Source: CAYFIW01 sp964343265 (GTDB lineage: Bacteria > Chloroflexota > Dehalococcoidia > Lucifugimonadales > UBA826). Taken from it: a stretch of DNA of 7,583 nucleotides. Below the pieces are notes generated by a model, which worked only from the letters and a program-made list of their open reading frames with translations, ran no database searches and was not told the DNA's origin. This document shows, piece by piece, positions 1-7,100 of the stretch (its first letter is position 1; every line of letters starts with the position of its first letter). Location of the stretch: assembly GCA_964343265.1 (NCBI GenBank), contig CAYFIW010000063.1:1-7583 (forward strand), read 5' to 3'. Both the position numbers and the translations under genes were made by a program.

Positions 1-671
1 GTTCCAGTACCCATGGCGAGTCGTATACCTGTTCCGTCCAATTGTGCGGCCACATTGCGCATGCAGTCATCTACGCTCTTTAGAGGATAACCTTCATGGC
101 CCTCCATGTTGAAAGACAGATCATTGGGTCCAAAGGTCACAACAGTCACACCTGGTTTAGCCAATTTCTTAATATTAGTTACAGCTTCAACTGACTCCAC
201 TTGAATACTTAATGTCACATAGTCATTCCACCAGGCTGCATATTGCAATCGATCCATGCCTTTTGCTACACCACGTACCCCTCTACGTGCCTCTCCACCC
301 CAACTTCGCCTGCCAACCTGGGGATAATAAGCATATGCAAGAGCATCATCCACAGTCTCCTCTTCCATTACTTCGGGTACCAAGACAGCGCTACACCCTA
401 AGTCTAAATATCTACCGACTAAGTAGGCGTGGCGGGTATGAGGTATTCTCAACTGCACGTCAATACCCAACTCCTCAGCAGCTGTGCAATAGGCTACAAG
501 TGATTCTTCGCTGAAAGCTGTATGCTGCCCATCAATCCAGATATAGTCATAATGGCCTGTTGCCCAAATATCTGATAATTGGCTCTTTGTGGTATCCAGA
601 GATCCACGCAACGCTACCAAAACTTCTCCATCCCGGATGCGTTGTCTGAGTGTTTTTTCCTGAGTCATCAT
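1..671 (-). CDS. HpcH/HpaI-family aldolase (class II, metal-dependent), 3' end outside window
   Basis: Likely catalyses reversible retro-aldol cleavage of a hydroxy-oxo-acid to pyruvate or a related oxoacid plus an aldehyde, in the cytosol. The family includes 2-oxo-hept-4-ene-1,7-dioate hydratase-pathway aldolases, 2-keto-3-deoxy-L-rhamnonate aldolase and citrate-lyase-beta-like proteins. The 223 visible residues run off the window edge; family members are about 250-270 residues, so roughly 30-45 are missing. Visible motifs: WIDGQH with the expected catalytic His50; LRIP with substrate-binding Arg75; YYPQVGRRSWG at 116-125; SIQVES with Gln157 and metal ligand Glu159; FGPNDLS with metal ligand Asp184. 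All five expected active-site residues are therefore present. The usual D-x-EHG around the catalytic His reads D-G-QHT, a departure from the common form. The frame opens with two adjacent ATG codons (669-671 and 666-668). It lies downstream of the PLP-enzyme gene on the same strand. Family assignment is firm; the substrate cannot be inferred. Confidence 0.93.
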   Translation of the reverse strand, partial: MMTQEKTLRQRIRDGEVLVALRGSLDTTKSQLSDIWATGHYDYIWIDGQHTAFSEESLVAYCTAAEELGIDVQLRIPHTRHAYLVGRYLDLGCSAVLVPEVMEEETVDDALAYAYYPQVGRRSWGGEARRGVRGVAKGMDRLQYAAWWNDYVTLSIQVESVEAVTNIKKLAKPGVTVVTFGPNDLSFNMEGHEGYPLKSVDDCMRNVAAQLDGTGIRLAMGTG

Positions 672-836
672 TTTCTCCTAAGGGTCAGCATAATTAATTT
701 CTGGGCTGGAAAACCTTGGCAATGGTAAACCTGAAGCTACCTAGTTACAACTTAAAACTATGACAATATGGAATAATTGTGTCCGAGAGTCATTATTTGA
801 GCTTGGAAATAAATATGATCATGATTATAGTATCCA
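672..836 (-). other. 165-bp gap between two same-strand genes; no clear promoter
   Basis: This stretch separates the stop of the PLP-enzyme gene from the start of the aldolase gene. Apart from the aldolase RBS, it holds only a short inverted repeat (ACAAT 763-767 and ATTGT 776-780) and an 8-bp palindrome ATGATCAT (815-822), both plausible by chance in AT-rich DNA. I see no GC-rich hairpin with a T-run on the minus strand, and no convincing -35/-10 pair (the best is TTGTCA with a poor TAGGTA 17 nt later). Read-through from the upstream gene is possible, but the gap is long for tight coupling. Confidence 0.4.
675..679 (-). promoter_or_regulatory. Ribosome binding site of the HpcH/HpaI aldolase
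   Basis: AGGAG on the minus strand. It sits 3 nt before the first ATG (669-671) and 6 nt before the second (666-668). The 6-nt spacing is the more usual one, so translation may start at the second Met; the products would differ by one residue. Confidence 0.65.
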
Positions 837-1946
837 TTATGTAGTCACTTCAGACTCTTTCAAAGCTTCCGTGAATCCACGCAAAATATCCTCAACAGGT
901 TTCCTCAACAAAGTAACATTAACAGTGATGTAAATTCTATTCATGTCATCGACTTGATTATCGATGAATATACCTCTCTTATTTAAAGCATCTGACAGGC
1001 ACATAACGTCTATTCTTTTTGACAAAATTACTGGGAATATATTTGACAAATTTTCATGTAGCTCCCACTGCACCTCTGGATTGTCGTTAAGTCTAGTTAA
1101 TAATTCGATGCCTTTATTCATTGCGTCATTAAAATCATTTTGGAAGGATTTACTGCCTTCAAGTGCCAGAGCCGCCGCCAGTGAGGCCGAAGGTAACCCG
1201 CCGCCAAACATTCGACGTTGATGGAACAAATTTTCACAAAATTCATTAGAGCCAGCGAGGATTGCGCCAAATGGTGATCCGAAATATTTCCACATTGATA
1301 CATACACTGTATCAAAAAGATTTGAATAATCTGATAGAGCGATTCCTGTCGCAGCACTCATCATGAATAATCGAGCCCCGTCTAAATGTGTGCCTATCGA
1401 ATTTTCCTTACAAAGCCGGGTGATCCGCTGCATCTCTCCAAATGGAATTATTTGACCATGACATCTACGTACTGGACTCTCAATTACGAGACCCCCTATT
1501 TCCATAGGCACCCTTCCCCCCAATGAATCCTTTATTGCTTGCTCCACTTCTGTATAGGTAAAGCAGGGGTTTCCTACACCCAAAGGTAACAAATTGATTC
1601 CACTGAGCTGCTGCACAGTATCACCACTATCTCTGTATAAATGACCTTGTTCTTGCACGATAAGTCTAGATGCCCCGTGGCATAGATTTCGAACAGCGAT
1701 ATGGTTAGCAAGTGTCCCAGTGGGCATAAATACTGCAGATTCTTTTCCAAGTATAGTGGCCATAGAAGCTTCCAATTCTCCTACACTCCCACCTACAGAA
1801 TAATCATCTTTTGGTATAAATGAATGATCAGCTATGTCATTAAGGCGTTTAATATAGTCGTATGAACTTAGAGGTTCACCATCTCCTCTGAGCACCACGG
1901 CCTCGGATGAAAACATACCCTCAGATTTATCTTCAACGTTACTCAT
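837..1946 (-). CDS. PLP-dependent threonine aldolase / beta-eliminating lyase family protein
   Basis: A fold-type I PLP enzyme of the low-specificity threonine aldolase group, which typically splits L-threonine or other beta-hydroxy-alpha-amino acids into glycine plus an aldehyde in the cytosol. The 369 residues slightly exceed the usual 330-350, with about 20 extra at the N-terminus. Motifs in order: DDYSVGGSVGELEA (47-60), the family's cofactor-loop region; FMPTGTLANHIAVR (73-86), phosphate-binding; QGHLYRDSGD with His102 expected to stack on the PLP ring; LVIESP (153-158); THLDGARLF with Asp189 expected to bind the pyridine nitrogen and Arg192 near substrate carboxylate; SMWKYFGSPFGAILAGS with Lys220 as the Schiff-base lysine; RRMFGGGLPSASLAAA (244-259). 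Canonical enzymes read SLSKGLGAPVGS around the lysine, so this belongs to a divergent branch, and activity on threonine itself is uncertain. GAGG lies 5 nt before the ATG. It ends in TAA at 837-839 and is transcribed away from the SDR gene. Confidence 0.9.
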   Translation of the reverse strand: MSNVEDKSEGMFSSEAVVLRGDGEPLSSYDYIKRLNDIADHSFIPKDDYSVGGSVGELEASMATILGKESAVFMPTGTLANHIAVRNLCHGASRLIVQEQGHLYRDSGDTVQQLSGINLLPLGVGNPCFTYTEVEQAIKDSLGGRVPMEIGGLVIESPVRRCHGQIIPFGEMQRITRLCKENSIGTHLDGARLFMMSAATGIALSDYSNLFDTVYVSMWKYFGSPFGAILAGSNEFCENLFHQRRMFGGGLPSASLAAALALEGSKSFQNDFNDAMNKGIELLTRLNDNPEVQWELHENLSNIFPVILSKRIDVMCLSDALNKRGIFIDNQVDDMNRIYITVNVTLLRKPVEDILRGFTEALKESEVTT

Positions 1947-2002
1947 AATTTCCTCAGACTGGGTGTCTTCAATAAAGCAGCTATTAATGTCAAATGAATT
2001 TT

Positions 2003-2034
2003 AATATATTTACGTAATCTGAATCTTTTTACAA
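2003..2034 (-). promoter_or_regulatory. Possible promoter of the threonine aldolase-like gene
   Basis: Reading the minus strand, TTGTAA (2034-2029) is followed after 16 nt by TAAATA (2012-2007), which overlaps a better -10-like TATATT (2008-2003, but 20 nt from the -35). The start codon is about 57-60 nt downstream. The match is weak and the region is AT-rich, so this is only the best candidate in the divergent gap. Confidence 0.28.
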
Positions 2035-2055
2035 AGGTTGGGAAAAATTTATTTT
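2028..2055 (+). promoter_or_regulatory. Possible promoter of the SDR-hydrolase pair
   Basis: TTTACA (2028-2033), a 16-nt spacer, then TATTTT (2050-2055), 25 nt before the SDR start codon. Its -35 element occupies the same bases as the -35 proposed for the opposite strand, which would couple the two divergent units. The -10 matches consensus at only four of six positions. The SDR ribosome site is AAGGG, 8 nt before its ATG. Confidence 0.3.
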
Positions 2056-2080
2056 AATCCGAATTACAAGGGCTAGAAAA

Positions 2081-2869
2081 ATGGGATTACTTGACGGGAA
2101 AAAGGCTTTAATTACCGGAGCCAGAAAAGGGATAGGGCGAGGAATAGCAATAACGCTCGCAAATGAGGGTGCCGATGTAGCGGTAAATGATATTTTAGAT
2201 GATGAGTTCACACAGAGGCTATTGGAAATAATCACTAAAAGTGGAGTACGTAGCAGTTTTCACCAAGGTGATGTCAGTAAGCTTGAAGATATCAAATCCG
2301 TATTTGATTCTTTCATGGCACAACACAACCAAATTGATATTTTGGTAAATAATGCTATTTTCCCTGATCAACAAAGGCCTTTTTTTGAGACAGATGAAGT
2401 CTACTGGGACAGAATGATGAATTTATCTTTGAAAGGGTACTTTTTTGCCTCTCAAAGGGCCGCAAGGGAAATGATCTCAAGCGGTATTGAAGGAAGAATT
2501 ATTTGCTTATCAAGTGTTCATTCTTATGTGGCCATGCCGAATTGGACCGCCTATGGGACCGCCAAAATGGCTTTAAGGAGAATGGTAAAGGGCATAGCAG
2601 CAGACTTAGCTGGAAAAAATATTACCGCAAACTGCATCGCACCTGGAGCAATATCAAACAATTTGCCAGAACTTGATGACGATTCAATCGATGGTCCTCC
2701 ACATAACCCAGACGACTTCAAAGAATTCGTGCCCGCTGCAAAGGGAGGACTTCCAAGTGATATAGCAAATGCAGTTTTATATTTATCGTCTGATCTTGGT
2801 AAGTACGTTAACGGAGAAACCATATTGGTTGACGGGGGCATGGTAGCATCCCAAAAAATACATAACTAA
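2081..2869 (+). CDS. Short-chain dehydrogenase/reductase (classical SDR, FabG-like)
   Basis: An NAD(P)-dependent alcohol dehydrogenase or ketone reductase of the classical SDR type; 262 residues is the usual size (about 250). Rossmann nucleotide motif T12-G-A-R-K-G-I-G19; Asp37 just after the second strand (VAVND), which in this family favours NAD(H); GDVS at 63-66, where the Asp contacts adenine; NNA at 90-92, followed by Ile where NNAG is common; catalytic tetrad Asn114, Ser145, Tyr158 and Lys162 (YGTAK), with Ser exactly 13 before Tyr; IAPGAI at 186-191; VDGGM at 250-254. Lys16 in the glycine motif is a feature of NADP-preferring members, so the cofactor signals conflict. It is cytosolic, with no signal peptide. 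The hydrolase gene follows after 88 bp on the same strand with no evident terminator, so co-transcription is likely. The substrate is unknown; the top FabG-like resemblance does not by itself imply fatty-acid synthesis. Confidence 0.94.
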   Translation: MGLLDGKKALITGARKGIGRGIAITLANEGADVAVNDILDDEFTQRLLEIITKSGVRSSFHQGDVSKLEDIKSVFDSFMAQHNQIDILVNNAIFPDQQRPFFETDEVYWDRMMNLSLKGYFFASQRAAREMISSGIEGRIICLSSVHSYVAMPNWTAYGTAKMALRRMVKGIAADLAGKNITANCIAPGAISNNLPELDDDSIDGPPHNPDDFKEFVPAAKGGLPSDIANAVLYLSSDLGKYVNGETILVDGGMVASQKIHN

Positions 2870-2957
2870 ATATATTTAACATGTTCAGGGTTGATATATC
2901 TCACGCGGTACACATCTAAAATACTAATTTTTCTTCTAAGTTGAGGTAGGATTCATA

Positions 2958-3926
2958 ATGGATTGGAAATTCGAAATTAAGACCATTAAAAGTAACAACA
3001 TCAATTTAAGGGTTGCGATAGAGGGTGAAGGTCCATTGGTAATTATGGTTCATGGATTCCCAGAACTCTGGTATTCATGGCGACACCAGATAAAACCTAT
3101 CGCATCAGCAGGATATCGTGTTTTAGCCCTTGATGTAAGAGGTTATGGAGGTAGTGATAAACCATACCCTATTGACTCCTACGGAATGTCTGACCACATG
3201 GCTGATTTGATAGGTTTAATAGATTATTTTGAGGAAGAAAAAGCAGTTCTAATTGGACATGATTGGGGAGCTCCCATTGTATGGAACACTGCCACCTTAC
3301 ATAAAAATCGGATATCCGCCGTTGCGGGGCTAAGTGTCCCTTATCGAAAGCGGGGTCCTGTTTCTAACCTACAAGCATTACGGCAACTATACAAAGACAA
3401 ATTCTTCTATCAATTATATTTTCAGAAAGAAGGAGTAGCAGAGAAAGAGTTGGAATCTGATATTCGACTATCTCTAAGGAAGATCTATTTCTCTGCGAGC
3501 GGTGACGCATCTTCCCTTGAAAATTGGGTGAATCGACCCCCCTCAACTACCCTATTGGGAGATTTTGAGGACCCAGATCCCTTTCCTGCTTGGCTATCAG
3601 ATAAAGACCTCGAGTACTACATTGACAATTTTTCTGCCGGCGGTTTTCGTGGTCCAATAAATCGTTATAGAAATCAGGATCAAGACTTCGACAATTTACC
3701 CATGATGGGTGTAGAACCTGTTGAGCAACCAAGCTGCTTTATAGCGGGTAGTAAGGACTTAGTACGGACTTTTGTGCCGGGGATTGATTTGTACGAAACT
3801 CCTGACATTCATTGTAGGGATATGCGCGTTAGTAAAGTTATAAAAGGTGCAGGTCATTGGGTTCAACAAGAAGCACCAGAAGAGGTAAACGTGGCCCTCT
3901 TAGAATTCCTAGATTCTTTAAAGTAA
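2958..3926 (+). CDS. Alpha/beta hydrolase, epoxide hydrolase-like
   Basis: Predicted to open an epoxide to a vicinal diol through a covalent hydroxyalkyl-enzyme ester. The 322-residue length matches bacterial and plant soluble epoxide hydrolases. Visible parts: oxyanion motif HGFP (32-35) followed by ELWYSWRHQI; LDVRGYGGSDKP (58-69); nucleophile elbow GHDWG with Asp102, the acid nucleophile of epoxide hydrolases and haloalkane dehalogenases rather than Ser; lid motif FFYQLYFQ with Tyr151, and NRYRN with Tyr237, the two ring-opening tyrosines expected by comparison with mammalian soluble epoxide hydrolase; acid Asp267 in GSKDLV; general base His300 in GAGHWVQQEAP. The two lid tyrosines argue against a haloalkane dehalogenase, which usually uses Trp and Asn or Trp for halide. 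TAGGA lies 6 nt before the ATG. There is no signal peptide. It is probably co-transcribed with the SDR, and the diol formed could be an SDR substrate, but this pairing is inference. Confidence 0.93.
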   Translation: MDWKFEIKTIKSNNINLRVAIEGEGPLVIMVHGFPELWYSWRHQIKPIASAGYRVLALDVRGYGGSDKPYPIDSYGMSDHMADLIGLIDYFEEEKAVLIGHDWGAPIVWNTATLHKNRISAVAGLSVPYRKRGPVSNLQALRQLYKDKFFYQLYFQKEGVAEKELESDIRLSLRKIYFSASGDASSLENWVNRPPSTTLLGDFEDPDPFPAWLSDKDLEYYIDNFSAGGFRGPINRYRNQDQDFDNLPMMGVEPVEQPSCFIAGSKDLVRTFVPGIDLYETPDIHCRDMRVSKVIKGAGHWVQQEAPEEVNVALLEFLDSLK

Positions 3927-4004
3927 GTCTAATTTGACTTTAATTACGGGGTCCGGATTCCAGCTCTCTTGGAGTGTTTCGGTGAAGGGTTGGTTACCAG
4001 ATGC

Positions 4005-4050
4005 TCTAGGCAATCCACTCAAATTTTTTGCCCCTACCTAGAAAGTGGAT
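4005..4050. repeat. Nested, mutually exclusive inverted repeats in the intergenic gap
   Basis: Three arm pairs overlap: TCTAGG (4005-4010) with CCTAGA (4037-4042), GGCAA (4009-4013) with TTGCC (4028-4032), and ATCCACT (4013-4019) with AGTGGAT (4044-4050). The first and third cross as a pseudoknot-like arrangement, and the second shares bases with both, so not all can form together. The loops are long (14-26 nt) and no T-run directly follows a stem, so this is not a textbook terminator. The surrounding 3927-4060 is otherwise unexplained; I find no ORF or tRNA there. A small AT-rich repeat (TTAAAGT 3918-3924 and ACTTTAA 3937-3943) overlaps the hydrolase stop codon. Confidence 0.45.
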
Positions 4051-4089
4051 AGATCCTCCATTTTAAAGAATAAGGGATAAACACAAGTA

Positions 4090-4118
4090 TTTACACGCTT
4101 TATGGACAGTCATATAGA
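4090..4118 (+). promoter_or_regulatory. Sigma70-like promoter of the large secreted-protein gene
   Basis: TTTACA (4090-4095), an exact 17-nt spacer, then TATAGA (4113-4118), which runs into TATAGAAT. The predicted transcription start is near 4124-4126, giving a leader of about 73 nt before the ATG at 4198. This is the best promoter match in the window and suggests that the gene is transcribed independently of the SDR-hydrolase pair. Confidence 0.5.
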
Positions 4119-4120
4119 AT

Positions 4121-4164
4121 GTAGTGTTGTTCCTCAAGTAATCGTTTTTTTGATTAGACACTAC
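4121..4164 (+). promoter_or_regulatory. Inverted repeat at the predicted transcription start / 5' leader
   Basis: Outer arms GTAGTGT (4121-4127) and ACACTAC (4158-4164) are a perfect 7-bp pair; nested inside are TAATC (4139-4143) and GATTA (4152-4156) around a GTTTTTTT loop. The outer left arm begins 2 nt after the -10 element. It could be a repressor operator or a leader hairpin of the mRNA. It is followed at 4183-4188 by the ribosome site AAAGGA, 9 nt before the ATG. The T-run lies in the loop, not after the stem, so it is not an intrinsic terminator. Confidence 0.45.
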
Positions 4165-4197
4165 GAATTTGAAGTTATTTCAAAAGGATAGACTCTC

Positions 4198-7100
4198 ATG
4201 AATGATATGTACTCCAGAGCTTCTAATGCTCGGATTTGGATTGTCCCTGCGTTGGCGATTTCACTCATAATCGTAGCTTCCGTTTTCCTAACGATTTCCG
4301 ATACGGGCAGAAATCTCATAGGCTTTGCGACTGGGGCGACAGTCACATGTGAATCTTTAACATTAGGAAATACTGTGACTGGAACCGTAGCTGATGCGCC
4401 AGGATATGACTGCTACGAGTTTGAAATTGATGATCAAGCCATTCAAGAGAATAATCTAGTCCTCATAAGTTTAAATTCTAAGTCGGGCACTAGCCTGGAT
4501 GCAGACCTTTATGCCCCGAATTCCAAAGTCGCTCTAGGTAACACTGGGTATGCCTGGGTGACAGCATCGGGAATGGAAATCAACTCAGGAACACTACCCT
4601 TAGACAAAGGAACGGGTAAATACAGTGTCAAGGTTTGGTCATATTCTGACGAACTAGGAGACTACGAAGTTTCCATTTCGAAACCAACATCAAACACATC
4701 CACGGCCTCCTCCTCGCAGAGTTCTGATTCAAGCGCCATATGTGTCGACATCCCTCTAGATACCGTTGTATCCGGAAACATTGAAGAATCAAACAAATTT
4801 GATTGTTACGCATTTAAAGCCAGTCAAAACAATAATGTCGTTATTAACATGATATCTAAAAACGGTGTTGCGTTAGATGCGGACCTTTATGCTCCATACA
4901 GTCAGATTACTGAAACAAACACCGGGTACAAATACGTAACAGCTTCAAGTGGGACTCCTGATGTCGCACTCAATACATATCTCGACAAAGGAGATGGGGC
5001 TTACAAGATCAAATTATGGTCTTATGGAAATAAAGCAGAAGGAGAATATGACCTTATCGTCTCTGAAGGTGATGAGGCAGTTTCATCCAGTTCCAATGCT
5101 TCTGAAACTTGTAAAGTACTTACGGTGGAAGAATCTATATCAGGGACTATCTCCAATAGTGATAAATACGACTGCTACAAATTTTCTGCTAAAGATGGTG
5201 AAGTAATAACTCTTGATATCACATCCTTGTCTGGTTCCCAATTGGACGCTGACATATTTAAACCTGGTTCATCCGCATACGTAGACGGGGCAGGATATTA
5301 CTGGATATCAACTCAGGCAAGCGCCAAGACATCAAAAACCATCACTCTTGATAAAGGGGATGGTGATTACATTATAAAAGCCTGGTCTTACGGAAATAAG
5401 GGCGAAGGCAATTATGAATTAAACATATCGTCAGGAGCTATAGCCGATAATAATAATGGAACTGTGTCAACATCAGCTGCAATTGTGACGAAGGGTGAAG
5501 GTCGTCCTGAACCACTTTCCCTAGCAGAAAGAATATATGCCGTTGTAAATGCACCCACGGATATAGACCCCAATACCGGGTGTGGACACCGGAATTACAG
5601 TGAAGTTGGAAGCAATGGGGACCTTCTATATCCAGACGGTATATACAGAGCACATCCAACCGGGAAATACGTTTATGAGTGGCCGAGAAATTATGATTAT
5701 TGGCCCGAACTTAATGCCAAAATGAAGGCAGAGGGTAAAGATGTTACCCCTGGTAAAGGCTATGAGAACAGAATTTTGTACTGGAACGACTGGCTTGGGT
5801 TGTCCCCGGATATAGAGGAGTTCTTAGCAAAGCGAAATGAGAATAGGGGAAGCCTCACTAAGAAGGTAAAGGACTTCGAAGACTATCTTGCTTCAAGTGA
5901 TGATGAATTACTAATAAAATTTGGATCGTGGGATTCGGTAAATTCTCTTGAAGATATAGATGCGCTTAGGGAATCCTTAACACTTTCATATAATCACTGG
6001 AAAGATAGATTAGATAATACGGAGGTGATTTTCCACGGTTACCCAGTTCTGTATCCGGAAGAATCATACTCTAACCTGATTATTTCACCTAAAATCAACG
6101 ATGTAGGCTACTGGGACTTTACGGAATCGGGGGGTAACGCAGTCGCAGGTGGATATGACTGGGATTTTTCCAGTAATAAGGAAGGAAAAGATGTATTGTT
6201 TCACGATGGAATACTGGACGTGCCGTATCTGAAGGGTGATTCGTGGGGTGTCTCAGGAACCGTTAGCCTAAAACCGAGCGGAACGATAGATAAGAGTCTT
6301 CATCGAGACAAATTCACTCTCGCCTTCTCTGTGCTGCCAGAGGTATTACCTCACGAAATGCCAGTAAAAGGGTTTCATTATGATGCCAATGGAAACTACG
6401 TAAAAGGTACGGACTGGACAGATTATCACGAGAAGCATTCTCCAAATCGGCTATTGTTATCTTTTGGTGGCTATTACCGGTGGCTTCAGATAAATGTGAA
6501 CGAATTGTGCCAGGTTGAGGTGACCTTAAATATGAGTCCCTTTGGAGATTATCGAGAACACAAACAGGTCTTTTTAGTTTCTGATGTTGGACTGGATATT
6601 AAAAGATGGAATGAAATACATTTCACAATCAACATCCCTGAAAAACAAGCATCTCTCACTGTTCTTGATGGATCGGAACTTCCTAATGAAACAGAAATAT
6701 TCACTCTACCGGAAGGTTTTGAATGGAGCTTCGCTTCAGACTGGGAGACCAATCATCACTGGTCTAGCAAATCCAATGTACATCATGTCGACAATAGCCT
6801 AGGACTTTTCAGTGGAAGCGGCTCCGGAGCTTTTGGTGGAAAGCTTGACTGGATATATCTTGCTAACGGAATTCTCGATCCAATCGGTGTTGAGAGACGC
6901 GTGGAACCTCTACGGCAATCAGGACCCGTCATTAGGGAACCTTCAAAAATATCTGTGTCTCCGGACGGATACTCTGCCTCGGCAGAACTCTCCGCTTTCG
7001 AATATCCTGAATGGGTTGACGGTGCCTCTGTCAACTCCTCAATGAGAAACTATTTGATGAAGGACGTATACTCTCATTTCAAAGACGATTTTGACTTTGT

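Noticed and set aside
212..514. Plus-strand 100-codon open frame opposite the HpcH/HpaI aldolase
   Set aside because: It is antisense to a gene with all family motifs, has low-complexity His/Pro/Leu-rich content and no ribosome site of note.
1988..1993. Perfect TTGACA (minus strand) upstream of the threonine aldolase-like gene
   Set aside because: No -10-like hexamer occurs 15-19 nt downstream; the sequence there is TTGAAGAC-like.
2551..2841. Minus-strand 96-codon open frame inside the SDR gene
   Set aside because: It lies antisense across the SDR catalytic region; it is a compositional shadow with no recognisable domain.
2878..2885. AACATGTT palindrome between the SDR and hydrolase genes
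   Set aside because: Eight bases in AT-rich DNA with no nearby promoter; chance is sufficient.
3945..4020. Resemblance to a signal recognition particle or tRNA-like RNA (GGTCCGGATTCCAGC, TGGTTACCAG)
   Set aside because: The conserved SRP GGAAGCAGCC loop is absent and no cloverleaf with a T-loop can be drawn.
6783..7045. Overlapping plus- and minus-strand open frames of 77-83 codons near the LamG/protease boundary
   Set aside because: Both lie inside the continuous 1128-codon frame and show no motifs.
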